Assembly: GCA_018266795.1 (NCBI GenBank)
Contig: JAFDZV010000051.1
Location: forward strand, 1 to 42,488
Direction: 5' to 3'
Length of the DNA: 42,488 nt
DNA from: Bacteroidota bacterium
GTDB lineage: Bacteria > Bacteroidota > Ignavibacteria > OLB7
Both the position numbers and the translations under genes were made by a program. Below the pieces are notes generated by a model. The model was not told where the DNA came from. It worked only from the letters and a program-made list of their open reading frames with translations, and ran no database searches. Below, in pieces: positions 24,434-32,119 of the stretch (within the stretch, counting starts at the first letter, position 1; each line of letters opens with the position of its first letter).

Positions 24434-24741
24434 CGAGTCGCGGCCTCCCGCGGGGGAGCGAGCTCCCTGATCAGCGCGTATGAGAAGATGCTGTTTGCGT
24501 GACCATCCTCCCAGATGATTTGAATGGCCGAGCTGCCAACCAGATTCACTTCACGAATTGTCGTTGCCGGGGGGGAAAGCAGGGGAAGGTAGGTGGCCGA
24601 TGCCGAACGCGTACGCGTCTGGCAGGCGCTGCAGGGGCACTTCGTTCGCAACGCCTGCGTCGCGATGCGCGACTCGCTGCCGTCCTGCCACGTGATGGCC
24701 AGAACGGACGGCAACGGCTGATATATTTCGGTTGGATGCAC
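24430..24741 (-). CDS. DUF971 family protein (GBBH-like N-terminal domain)
   Basis: 103 residues if it starts at the GTG at 24741; the frame is open further upstream but overlaps the previous gene there. Typical features are Ile-Thr-Trp-Gln-Asp-Gly-Ser near the start, Leu-Arg-Thr-Lys-Cys-Pro-Cys-Ser-Ala-Cys (a metal-type cysteine cluster), and Ile-Ile-Trp-Glu-Asp-Gly-His-Ala-Asn-Ser-Ile-Phe-Ser-Tyr. The domain resembles the N-terminal domain of gamma-butyrobetaine hydroxylase. Stand-alone bacterial copies often lie near iron-sulfur or housekeeping genes; the function is not settled. It ends in an ATGA overlap with alr and begins eight bases after the stop of the small membrane protein gene. 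Confidence 0.8.
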   Translation of the reverse strand: MHPTEIYQPLPSVLAITWQDGSESRIATQALRTKCPCSACQTRTRSASATYLPLLSPPATTIREVNLVGSSAIQIIWEDGHANSIFSYALIRELAPPREAATR

Positions 24742-24748
24742 GCTGGAA

Positions 24749-25081
24749 TCAGAAGATGCGCTTCCGCTCCTGCGGCTGCACAAGTACCAGCACAATGACG
24801 ATGAGCGACAGGGCCGCGAAGATGGCGACCAGCCCGGCAGGCAAAATCCCGTGGCCTTTGCCGAGCCAGGCATATCCGTGCCACGCGGCCAGCAGCAGGG
24901 ATATCGCAAGCCCGATCATCAACGCGCGGCGCGACTTCTTCTGAATCGCAAGCCCGCCGGCGATCAACACGAGACCGGCAACAATCGTTGCAACGGCAGG
25001 CAGGGGCGCGTCGAACCCGAGGCAGCCGCCGATGATGGCGACGAGACCGAAGAGCATTTCAAACAGGGCAGCGGTTCTCAT
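24749..25081 (-). CDS. Small membrane protein, possibly TMEM14-like
   Basis: 110 residues from the ATG at 25081. The frame runs back to an ATG at 25192, but those 37 codons are not hydrophobic or family-like. Four hydrophobic segments are visible: Leu-Phe-Gly-Leu-Val-Ala-Ile-Ile-Gly-Gly, Val-Ala-Thr-Ile-Val-Ala-Gly-Leu-Val, Met-Ile-Gly-Leu-Ala-Ile-Ser-Leu-Leu, and Gly-Leu-Val-Ala-Ile-Phe-Ala-Ala-Leu-Ser. A basic loop (Gln-Lys-Lys-Ser-Arg-Arg) follows the second. Gly-Lys-Gly-His-Gly-Ile-Leu-Pro-Ala-Gly-Leu-Val recalls the TMEM14 family, but this is a weak match by eye. Tight spacing to the DUF971 gene suggests one transcript. Confidence 0.65.
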   Translation of the reverse strand: MRTAALFEMLFGLVAIIGGCLGFDAPLPAVATIVAGLVLIAGGLAIQKKSRRALMIGLAISLLLAAWHGYAWLGKGHGILPAGLVAIFAALSLIVIVLVLVQPQERKRIF

Positions 25082-25288
25082 GGATACCGGACGTGGAGTC
25101 GGTTGATGCGAAGCGAAGGATGCCATGCGGAGCATCCGATCGGCCGGCAGTTGTTGCCACTGCACAGCCATCAGTACGGCGGTGACAAACATACGCGATC
25201 GCGTGCAAACTCCGTGCTACGACGCGTTACACCTGCTCCGTGTCCGGGAGGAGGACGCGTGCACAGAAGCAAACCGCCCGGCAGTATA

Positions 25289-26125
25289 CTACCAGACCGA
25301 CCGGAGCCTGCTGAATACGGTGAAGAACTCCCGTGCGGGCCGAACGTCGTGAACCCGTACGATCGAAGCGCCGTTCGCCGCGGCAACGGCATGAGCGGCA
25401 AGCGTTCCGTACAGCCGTTCGTCCGGTGGGAGGCCCCCCAGCGCACGCCCGATGAAACTCTTGCGTGACGCCCCCACGAGCAGCGGAACTCCGAGATCCA
25501 GGAAGCGCGCATGCTCGCGCAGCAGCTGCTCGCTCTGTGCGGCCGCCTTGGCGAAACCGATTCCGACGTCGGCAACAACGGACTGAACACCGTACTCGCG
25601 GGCGCGTTGGATGCGATTCGCAAGGAACCCGAAGACCTCTTCCACTACATTGTTGTAGTGAATGTCATCCAGATCGCGGGCATCCAGTGGATCGTACCCA
25701 TGCATCAGTACGTAGGTGGCGCCATGCTCGGCTGCAACATCCATGATAACCGGATCGAAGCGGCCAGCGCTCACGTCGTTGACGATGCGAGCGCCCGCGG
25801 CCAGCGCCTCGCGGGCGACCGCTGCCTTCATCGTGTCGATCGAGATCGCGATGTCCGGCCGCGCCGCATTGATGCCGGCGATGACCGGAAGTACGCGCGT
25901 CAGCTCCTCCTGAGCCGTGATTCGCAGCGCGCCGCTGCCGTAGTCCTTGCCGGCAGGACGCGTCGATTCGCCGCCGACGTCGATAATGTCCGCCCCCTCG
26001 TCGCAGAGCCGAAGAGCGTGAGCGATGGCGCGATCGTGATCCAGATAACGCCCGCCGTCGGAGAAGCTGTCCGGTGTGACGTTGACAATCCCCATGATAC
26101 GCGGGGTTGAATGGGGTTGAAGCAT
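25289..26125 (-). CDS. folP: Dihydropteroate synthase
   Basis: 278 residues from the ATG at 26125; an ATG at 26179 gives 18 extra residues without family match. Motifs in order: Gly-Ile-Val-Asn-Val-Thr-Pro-Asp-Ser-Phe-Ser-Asp-Gly-Gly, Asp-Val-Gly-Gly-Glu-Ser-Thr-Arg-Pro, Ser-Ile-Asp-Thr-Met-Lys, Ile-Val-Asn-Asp-Val-Ser-Ala-Gly, Ser-Arg-Lys-Ser-Phe-Ile-Gly and Val-Arg-Val-His-Asp-Val. It joins p-aminobenzoate to hydroxymethyl-dihydropterin pyrophosphate in folate synthesis and is the target of sulfonamides. The usual Asp-Pro-Gly-(Ile/Phe)-Gly-Phe-Gly-Lys loop reads Asp-Val-Gly-Ile-Gly-Phe-Ala-Lys here; the lysine is kept. Confidence 0.95.
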   Translation of the reverse strand: MLQPHSTPRIMGIVNVTPDSFSDGGRYLDHDRAIAHALRLCDEGADIIDVGGESTRPAGKDYGSGALRITAQEELTRVLPVIAGINAARPDIAISIDTMKAAVAREALAAGARIVNDVSAGRFDPVIMDVAAEHGATYVLMHGYDPLDARDLDDIHYNNVVEEVFGFLANRIQRAREYGVQSVVADVGIGFAKAAAQSEQLLREHARFLDLGVPLLVGASRKSFIGRALGGLPPDERLYGTLAAHAVAAANGASIVRVHDVRPAREFFTVFSRLRSVW

Positions 26126-26285
26126 GGAGTGATCCGGAAGATGCTGTTGAGAGCGTTTGGCATCGGGCACTGCCCGCATGCAGGCAACGAGTGCGGCCCG
26201 GTCGCAGGTGCAGCTCCCGGCACGTCGTTCAGTTGTTCGAGTTGGAGGATGAGTTCGCTACGTCGAGCGAGTGCAACGTTGCCAG

Positions 26286-26300
26286 GGGCGCCTCAGGCGC
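26286..26300 (-). terminator. GGCGCC hairpin between SpoIID and folP genes
   Basis: GGCGCC (26286-26291), TCA, then GGCGCC (26295-26300) form a compact GC stem 37 bases past the SpoIID stop. No U-run follows. The 211 bases between the two genes hold no other feature I can support. Confidence 0.4.
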
Positions 26301-26336
26301 CACGATCCGGCTCAGACGCGATTGCCGGAGAGGAGC

Positions 26337-27479
26337 CTAGCGCGAGTCGCGCGATGCGCGCGCGGTTGCCCGGCCATTGAATCGGAGCTGCGCGGCAGGG
26401 AAGTAATAGGCAAGAATACGCTGGGCGTTCCATCCATGTCTCGCAAGCTCCCGGGCGCCTTCCTGGCAGAGGCCGATGCGGTGCCCGAACCCGCGGCCGG
26501 CAATCACGTACATCGTGCCGTGCCGTTCGATGCGCTCGAATGTATTGCTCAGAACATTGTTGAAGCCTGCCGCCCTGCCGAGATTGATCCGGAGATCGTC
26601 GTCAACGCACGGCGCTGCGGGCGCGGCCCGGAGTATGGCGTTAATCTCGCGCGTGGCCTTGAACGAACGCGTCCAGCGGTAGCGCGAACACCTTCTGCAA
26701 TACGTACAGGCCACGTTGCTGTACCCTGCCTCGCTCCGGTTCCATATCTGCGCCGGCGTCAGCGTGGACCCGCCGCACGCAACCGAGTAGTAGCAGGGAA
26801 GGCCGCCGGCGGCCGTCAGGTCCAGGCGCGCGGCTCTGTCCACCGCGATGTACACGCGCTCCCATCCCTCCTTCAGATTCACCAGTTGGCAGTGCGTGTT
26901 GTCGCACATCTCGGCATCCGGAAGATGTCGGGGACGATGAAATCTGAGGTAGTTGCGTTGCAGTACGGAGAGCGCCGTGAGGTATTCCATCGGGTCGCTC
27001 GGCATCGCTTCGGACGTGAGTGTTGCAGCCAGATAATCACGCTCCGCCATGTGGCCGATCAACTTCAGACGCCCCCGCTCCTCGGTGATCGTGACCCGGC
27101 CGCGGATGGACTTCTCGCGATCGGCTCCGCTTATGCGAATGATCCGGGATGCCGCCGGGCGGGCTTCGCATACGGCAACGTGCCGGCCGTTCACGGTCAG
27201 TCCATCTGGTGTTGCCGCGATCGTCAGTACGCGCTCGCGAGCCTCCACGCCGTTCACCAGCCAGGTGCATTCCGTGCTCAACCGAACTCTGGCCACATCG
27301 AACGAGGCAAACATCAGGACGGAGACGGAGTCGCGGGAACCGGCAAGCGCAGGCATGCCGGCAGGAGGGGATGTGCGATGCCGCGGCTGGCGGAGCGAAT
27401 CGCCAGATGTTGCGCGCGACGGCAGCATCACACCAAGCGCCACGGCACATGCCATCAGGGCGGTCGGCATTCGGATCAT
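26337..27479 (-). CDS. SpoIID/LytB domain protein
   Basis: 380 residues from the ATG at 27479, which overlaps the stop of the transpeptidase gene as ATGA. An N-terminal signal sequence has the core Leu-Met-Ala-Cys-Ala-Val-Ala-Leu-Gly-Val. Family marks are Ser-Glu-Ala-Met-Pro-Ser-Asp near the centre, Tyr-Tyr-Ser-Val-Ala-Cys-Gly-Gly-Ser-Thr, and the C-terminal Gly-Arg-Gly-Phe-Gly-His-Arg-Ile-Gly-Leu-Cys-Gln-Glu-Gly-Ala with Ile-Leu-Ala-Tyr-Tyr-Phe-Pro. SpoIID of sporulating bacteria cleaves denuded glycan strands; non-sporulators use relatives in wall remodelling. The protein has unusual cysteines, including Cys-Thr-Tyr-Cys-Arg-Arg-Cys and Cys-Asp-Asn-Thr-His-Cys. Coupling to a transpeptidase suggests the pair works on the same peptidoglycan. 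Confidence 0.88.
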   Translation of the reverse strand: MIRMPTALMACAVALGVMLPSRATSGDSLRQPRHRTSPPAGMPALAGSRDSVSVLMFASFDVARVRLSTECTWLVNGVEARERVLTIAATPDGLTVNGRHVAVCEARPAASRIIRISGADREKSIRGRVTITEERGRLKLIGHMAERDYLAATLTSEAMPSDPMEYLTALSVLQRNYLRFHRPRHLPDAEMCDNTHCQLVNLKEGWERVYIAVDRAARLDLTAAGGLPCYYSVACGGSTLTPAQIWNRSEAGYSNVACTYCRRCSRYRWTRSFKATREINAILRAAPAAPCVDDDLRINLGRAAGFNNVLSNTFERIERHGTMYVIAGRGFGHRIGLCQEGARELARHGWNAQRILAYYFPAAQLRFNGRATARASRDSR

Positions 27480-28336
27480 AGAAGTTGCTCCAGCACCTTG
27501 CGTGCCACGGCGGCAGCCTCGAAGCCGCGCGCATGCCGGTACATCACCACGATCGCATACCTCGGATGGGTGAACGGGGCAAACCCGATGAACCACCCCA
27601 CAGTCTGGTCCGCATGTCCGCGAATCTCCGACGTACCGGTCTTTCCTCCAAGCGTGTAGCGTGGTGACCATGCCGCCTTGGCCGTACCGCTCAGCACGCA
27701 ATCGCGCAGTCCGTCGTAGAGTGGTTTGTATGCCGCGCTGTACAGGTCGCCCCCTCCGGGGGCCAGCCGTCCCCGCGACGCGAGCGCGAGCGCAACGGTG
27801 ATCATCTGTGCCGGCGAGACCGTATACGCGGCGCCGAGAATGGACTCGTCGTCCAGTGCTTCAAGCGGAAGCGGATCGTCCGTGGGGGAGGGCGTCATGC
27901 CGATGGAGCGCGCCGCCTGTACGATCTCTCGCATCGGAACCATGTGGGCAACGTGTCTGAAATAGAGATTGCACGAGAGCGCAATCGCCCGGCTGAAACC
28001 TATCGTTGCATGACCGCGGTGATCCCAGCACCGTCGCACCGTTCCGGCAATCGTATCTTTGCCGACACATCTGTACGTGTACGATCGATCGAACCCGCCC
28101 GAGCGCAGAGCCGCGACGGCAATCGCAAGCTTGAAGAGCGATCCCGGATGATAGCTCCGATCGCGCGCCTCGCCTGCATGTGCGCCTCCAAGTATCTTCC
28201 CGCTGTTGGCGTCCGCCACGAGCACAACCGCATCGTATCGCCCTTCGATGCCCCGGAGGTGAATCCTCTGGGCAGTGCTTCGCTGCGTTGCCGCGAGGAG
28301 AAGAAGGAGAGCGATGTAGGCGCTTCGCTGGTTCAT
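27476..28336 (-). CDS. Minimal penicillin-binding transpeptidase
   Basis: 286 residues from the ATG at 28336, which begins the signal sequence Met-Asn-Gln-Arg-Ser-Ala-Tyr-Ile-Ala-Leu-Leu. The three active-site motifs are present: Ser66-Leu-Phe-Lys69, Ser121-Cys-Asn123 and Lys232-Thr-Gly234. Val-Ser-Pro-Ala-Gln-Met lies where FtsI/MrdA-type enzymes have Val-Thr-Pro-Leu-Gln. It probably cross-links peptidoglycan. The dimerisation domain of class B penicillin-binding proteins is absent, leaving the catalytic domain behind a signal peptide. A class D beta-lactamase is a possible alternative, but the SpoIID partner argues for wall synthesis. Promoter hexamers at 28373-28345 predict an almost leaderless message. 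Confidence 0.87.
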   Translation of the reverse strand: MNQRSAYIALLLLLAATQRSTAQRIHLRGIEGRYDAVVLVADANSGKILGGAHAGEARDRSYHPGSLFKLAIAVAALRSGGFDRSYTYRCVGKDTIAGTVRRCWDHRGHATIGFSRAIALSCNLYFRHVAHMVPMREIVQAARSIGMTPSPTDDPLPLEALDDESILGAAYTVSPAQMITVALALASRGRLAPGGGDLYSAAYKPLYDGLRDCVLSGTAKAAWSPRYTLGGKTGTSEIRGHADQTVGWFIGFAPFTHPRYAIVVMYRHARGFEAAAVARKVLEQLL

Positions 28337-28344
28337 GATCACGC

Positions 28345-28373
28345 AGTATATCATTCGCCGAAGAGATTGAAAA
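28345..28373 (-). promoter_or_regulatory. Promoter of the transpeptidase-SpoIID operon
   Basis: On the minus strand TTTTCA (28373-28368) and TATACT (28350-28345) are 17 bases apart. The predicted start near 28338 is only about two bases before the ATG at 28336, so the message would be leaderless. The 86-base divergent gap to the pseudouridine synthase gene must also hold that gene's promoter. Confidence 0.5.
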
Positions 28374-28422
28374 GGATTGGCAGGACCCTGCCGATCCCGA
28401 ACACGAGCCTGGACGTACAACT

Positions 28423-29820
28423 ATGCCAACTCAACGCAGACCCGGTGGTGCCGGCCGTACCACCGCACGCAGCGGTGCAGCATCGCACGGCACTCGTAAC
28501 GGCGGCTCCGGATCGGATGCGCCGGGGGCGCGGCGTGCGCGTACCGGCGGTTCGTCCGCGGATGGCATCCGCTCCGCGAGCAACCGTACTTCCGGCGGCC
28601 GTACTTCCGGCGGCCGTACTTCCGGCGGCCGTACCGGCACTCGCCGCACGGATGGGGCTGTGGGAAGCGCTCCCCGTCCGCAGAGCAAACGTGCCGCAAG
28701 CAGCGGTACGTCCGGCGCCGGTGCGTCCCGTACGCGGGCCGGGAGCGCGGGATCGGCGGCGCCGAAGGCTTCGGGCTCTCGTCCGCAGAGCGCCGGCCCT
28801 CGCAAGCCTGCTTCGCGTTCGCGCGCCGAAGGAAACGCTTCCGCATCTCCTGAGCCGCGCGGCACTCGCACTGCGGGCGCTCCTACATCGGGCGGCCGAA
28901 CCACGAGCAATCGCACTGCGGGCAGTCGTAGTACGAGCGCTCGTACTACGGGCGGCCCTGCGCCGGGTAGTCGCAGGCCGGGGGCTCGCTCCCCGGGCGG
29001 TCGCTCTTCGGAAAGCGGTCGATCCGGCGCCGGCCATGCATCGCCTCGGCCGCACACCTCGTCGACGCGGAGAACCGCGCCAACGCCGGTGCGGGATGCA
29101 TCGGATGGCATGCGGCTGAACAAGGTGTTGGCCGATGCGGGCGTTGCCTCACGCCGTGCGGCCGATGAACTGATCGCTGCCGGGCGCGTGAAGGTGAACG
29201 GCAAGGTGGTGACGGAACTGGGGCTGCGGGTGGACCCGCGCGACAGGGTGATGCTGGACGGCCAACTGATCGGCGATCCGGAGCGCCTTGTCTATTACAT
29301 CCTCAACAAGCCGAAGGATACGATTACCACCACGAGCGACGAACGCGGCCGGCGCACCGTGCTCGACCTGGTGCACACGCACGAACGGATCTATCCGGTG
29401 GGACGGCTGGATCGGAATACGACCGGAGTCCTGATCCTCACGAACGATGGTGACCTGGCAAATCGTCTGATGCATCCCCGTTATGGTGTGCCGCGGCTCT
29501 ACGAGGTGATGCTGGACAGGCCGCTGGATCTTCATCATGCTAAGGAGATCGTGCAGGGTGTGATGCTGGAAGGAGGGGAGCAGACGCAGCCGTGCGAACT
29601 GGATGTCGACGCTCGCGACCGCCACAGCCTGGCGATCCTGCTGCATGAGGGGAAGAACCGCGAGGTGCGCCGCATCTTCGAACACTTCGGTTACGAGGTG
29701 ACGCGGCTGGACAGGAAGCAGTACGCCGGCCTCACCGCGCGCGGGCTTGCACGCGGCGAGTGGCGCAGGCTTGATCGGCGCGAGATATCCATGCTTCGGC
29801 GCATGGTGAACCTCGAATAG
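28423..29820 (+). CDS. rluB: 23S rRNA pseudouridine synthase (RluB/RsuA type) with long disordered arm
   Basis: 465 residues. Residues 1-229 are low complexity, rich in Ser, Gly, Arg, Thr and Ala, with Thr-Ser-Gly-Gly-Arg repeated near 57-70; the 15-base unit ACTTCCGGCGGCCGT occurs three times near 28589-28633. An S4 RNA-binding domain begins at residue 230 (Met-Arg-Leu-Asn-Lys-Val-Leu). The catalytic aspartate is Asp330 in Gly-Arg-Leu-Asp-Arg-Asn-Thr-Thr-Gly. Glu-Gly-Lys-Asn-Arg-Glu-Val-Arg-Arg-Ile-Phe closes the fold. It converts a uridine in rRNA to pseudouridine; the exact site is inferred from the family. Basic Arg/Gly arms like this are seen in Bacteroidota homologues and probably bind RNA. 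A structured gap separates it from the next gene. Confidence 0.9.
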   Translation: MPTQRRPGGAGRTTARSGAASHGTRNGGSGSDAPGARRARTGGSSADGIRSASNRTSGGRTSGGRTSGGRTGTRRTDGAVGSAPRPQSKRAASSGTSGAGASRTRAGSAGSAAPKASGSRPQSAGPRKPASRSRAEGNASASPEPRGTRTAGAPTSGGRTTSNRTAGSRSTSARTTGGPAPGSRRPGARSPGGRSSESGRSGAGHASPRPHTSSTRRTAPTPVRDASDGMRLNKVLADAGVASRRAADELIAAGRVKVNGKVVTELGLRVDPRDRVMLDGQLIGDPERLVYYILNKPKDTITTTSDERGRRTVLDLVHTHERIYPVGRLDRNTTGVLILTNDGDLANRLMHPRYGVPRLYEVMLDRPLDLHHAKEIVQGVMLEGGEQTQPCELDVDARDRHSLAILLHEGKNREVRRIFEHFGYEVTRLDRKQYAGLTARGLARGEWRRLDRREISMLRRMVNLE

Positions 29821-29890
29821 GAGTTCCCTAACAAATCCGGGTGGCAATAGCCCGCCTGCGGGCCTTGCAGCGACTATAGATTAGGAACTC
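29821..29890 (+). promoter_or_regulatory. Long-range hairpin that hides the ribosome binding site
   Basis: GAGTTCCCTAA (29821-29831) pairs with TTAGGAACTC (29881-29890), ten base pairs with one bulged C. Inside it lies a smaller GC hairpin (GCCCG and CGGGC near 29850-29863). The right arm contains AGGA (29883-29886), the likely ribosome binding site eight bases before the ATG at 29895. In the folded state the site is paired. It begins at the base after the upstream stop codon. Confidence 0.55.
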
Positions 29891-29894
29891 TACC

Positions 29895-31172
29895 ATGATG
29901 CGCCACGTTGCAGTTGTCGGAGGCGGTGCCGCGGGGATCTACGCCGCTCTGGGTGCGCGCGAGGCCGGCGCCCGCGCTACGATCCTGGAGCGCAACCGCC
30001 GGCTTGGGATCAAGATCCTTATCTCCGGAGGAGGCAAGTGCAACATCACGCACGATGCCGGGCCCACGGAGCTGGAGCGTGGCTTCATTCTGCGCGAGGG
30101 ACGATTCCTCCGCTATGCCTTCCACGAGTTCCCTCCCTCGCGATTGTTGCGGGATCTGCATGCCGAAGGGCTCCAGACCGTGACGAGACCCAACGGCCGC
30201 GTGTTCCCGCTCAGCGGCCGGGCGGACGATGTCCTCTCCGCGTTCGAGCGAATGCTTGCACACGCAGGCGTTGATGTCGAGACCGGGTTCCCGGTGCAGG
30301 AGATCGTTCTCGACGGAGACCGTGTCTGTGGCGTTCGTGTGAACGATGTGGCGCGGCAGTTCGATGCCGTTGTGATCGCCACGGGAGGCATGTCGTATCG
30401 CAAGGTTGGCACCACCGGCGACGGCATTCGTTTCGCGGGTGTGATGGGCCTTTCCGTTGTGCCGGTAACCGCCGCGCTTGCGCCCATCTACTTTCCTGCG
30501 CCGCCGCCGGCCGGGTGGCAGGGAGTTGCATTGCGCGATGTCCTGTTCTGGATAGAGCGCTCCAACGGTACGCGGCCGCGCTTCGAACGAGCGTCCGCAT
30601 ATCCGGTCGAGTGGCGGGGCGATCTTCTTCTGACGCATCGTGGCGTAAGCGGCCCTGCCGCGCTGGAGGTAAGCCGTGCTGCTGCGGTGCTCGGGGATCG
30701 CCCGGGAAGCGTTCAGCTTCTGGTTGATCTGATTCCGGATACCGGCGCGGATGAGCTTCGGAAAGAGTGGGATAGCCGTGTTGCCGTTTCAGGGCGAAGC
30801 GAGGTGCAGACGTTCGTTGGCGAGTACGCGCCGAACGCGCTGGTGCCCTATCTGCTGGAATCATGCGGCGTGCAGCCCGGCACGAAGATGAGCGACGTGA
30901 CGCGCGATGAGCGGGCCGCTGTGCTCGGCGTACTCAGGCGCTGGCGGGTTGGAACCGTTGGGGAGGTTCCGGTTGATCGCGGCGAGGTGACGGCCGGCGG
31001 CGTGGCGCTCGAAGCGGTGAAGCCCACGACGATGGCCGCACGCGGAGTACACGGCCTGTACATCGCCGGCGAGGCGCTGGACATCGCCGGATGCGTGGGC
31101 GGGTATAATCTTCAGGCCGCCTTCTCTACCGGATACGTTGCCGGCCGCAGCGCGGCGCTCGGGCAGGAATGA
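29895..31172 (+). CDS. HI0933/BaiN-family flavoprotein (NAD(P)/FAD-dependent oxidoreductase)
   Basis: 425 residues. The FAD dinucleotide-binding motif Gly9-Gly-Gly-Ala-Ala-Gly14 follows a beta strand at the N-terminus, with Glu at the end of the second strand (Ile-Leu-Glu-Arg-Asn). Leu-Ile-Ser-Gly-Gly-Gly-Lys-Cys-Asn-Ile-Thr is the hallmark of this family. Ala-Thr-Gly-Gly-Met-Ser-Tyr and the C-terminal Gly-Glu-Ala-Leu-Asp-Ile-Ala-Gly-Cys-Val-Gly-Gly-Tyr-Asn close the FAD site. Substrates of most members are unknown; BaiN acts on bile acid intermediates, which does not transfer here. It is a cytoplasmic protein. Translation may be limited by the hairpin directly upstream. Confidence 0.9.
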   Translation: MMRHVAVVGGGAAGIYAALGAREAGARATILERNRRLGIKILISGGGKCNITHDAGPTELERGFILREGRFLRYAFHEFPPSRLLRDLHAEGLQTVTRPNGRVFPLSGRADDVLSAFERMLAHAGVDVETGFPVQEIVLDGDRVCGVRVNDVARQFDAVVIATGGMSYRKVGTTGDGIRFAGVMGLSVVPVTAALAPIYFPAPPPAGWQGVALRDVLFWIERSNGTRPRFERASAYPVEWRGDLLLTHRGVSGPAALEVSRAAAVLGDRPGSVQLLVDLIPDTGADELRKEWDSRVAVSGRSEVQTFVGEYAPNALVPYLLESCGVQPGTKMSDVTRDERAAVLGVLRRWRVGTVGEVPVDRGEVTAGGVALEAVKPTTMAARGVHGLYIAGEALDIAGCVGGYNLQAAFSTGYVAGRSAALGQE

Positions 31173-31237
31173 TGTGATTGAACGCATCCCGATGTGTGAT
31201 GCAACTCCGGGCCGTTTCGGCTCGCAATGAAAACCCG

Positions 31238-32041
31238 ATGACCTTTCACGATCTGTTCAAACTCGACATCGCGATCGAGCGCGACATCCGGTATCTGCCC
31301 GGTGAGAATGCGCGCCATCTGCTGGACGTCTATGCTCCGCGCAATGCGGCCGGTCTCCCCGTGGTACTCTTCTTCTACGGCGGAGGCTGGCGGAGCGGCG
31401 ACAAGCGCCTCTTCGAGCACCTCGGCAGGGCGTTTGCCGCCCGCGGCATCATTGCCGTCACTGTCAACTATCGTCTTACGCCGGCAGTGCGAAGCCCGGC
31501 GCACACGCAGGATTGTGCTGCTGCGCTGCAGTGGGCGTACAGCTCGATTGCGGGCTACGGAGGCAACCCGGAGGCGATCTTCCTGAGCGGGCATTCGGCA
31601 GGCGGGCATCTCGGCGCGCTGGTCACGATGGATGAACGATACCTGGCGGAAGTGGGGCTCGCTCCCGGGGTTGTGCGCGGCTGCGTGATCATCAGCGGCG
31701 CAACGGACCTGCGGCTGCACAGCGAAACCACGGTGTACACTGCGAAGGAGTATATCGAGCAGGCCTTCGGATCAACACAGGAGGAGCTTGCCGCAGCGTC
31801 GCCGATCGCATACGTTCGCAGCGGTCTGCCGCCGTTCCTCGTGATTGTGGCGGAGCTCGATCCTCCCGGCCTTCGCGAGCAGGGGCGCCGCTTCGCCGAC
31901 AGCCTTCGCGATGCCGGCAACGACGTTCGCTTCATGAGCGTGAAGGGGCGCGATCACTTCTCCATCGTCCGGCGCTTCGGCCCTTCGGATGATGCCACGT
32001 GCGGAGCGATGGTGGACTTCATAAAACACTATGCCCGGTAA
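31238..32041 (+). CDS. Alpha/beta hydrolase, carboxylesterase type
   Basis: 267 residues from the ATG at 31238; an in-frame TTG at 31178 would add 20 unlikely residues. The oxyanion motif is Tyr-Gly-Gly-Gly-Trp (47-51) and the nucleophile is Ser120 in Gly-His-Ser-Ala-Gly. Ala-Glu-Leu-Asp-Pro and Gly-Arg-Asp-His-Phe give the acid and histidine. These features match the hormone-sensitive-lipase/BD-FAE group, which hydrolyses short esters. There is no signal peptide. It follows the flavoprotein gene by 65 bases on the same strand. GCAAC-ggccg-GTTGC just after the stop is a small stem. Confidence 0.88.
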   Translation: MTFHDLFKLDIAIERDIRYLPGENARHLLDVYAPRNAAGLPVVLFFYGGGWRSGDKRLFEHLGRAFAARGIIAVTVNYRLTPAVRSPAHTQDCAAALQWAYSSIAGYGGNPEAIFLSGHSAGGHLGALVTMDERYLAEVGLAPGVVRGCVIISGATDLRLHSETTVYTAKEYIEQAFGSTQEELAAASPIAYVRSGLPPFLVIVAELDPPGLREQGRRFADSLRDAGNDVRFMSVKGRDHFSIVRRFGPSDDATCGAMVDFIKHYAR

Positions 32042-32119
32042 GCAACGGCCGGTTGCCGGTGGGAGTGCGTACACCAGTGCGAACCGCGACCGGGATGTTC
32101 AACCTCAATCGGAACGGCA

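Noticed and set aside
28586-28640. Triplicated 15-base unit as a CRISPR or mobile repeat
   Set aside because: The copies are contiguous and in frame, encoding Thr-Ser-Gly-Gly-Arg repeats within rluB, with no spacers.
27944-29119. 391-codon open frame on the plus strand
   Set aside because: It overlaps the transpeptidase gene and the low-complexity arm of rluB; its Arg/Ala/Leu/Pro repeats are a frame shadow of the Ser/Gly/Arg arm.
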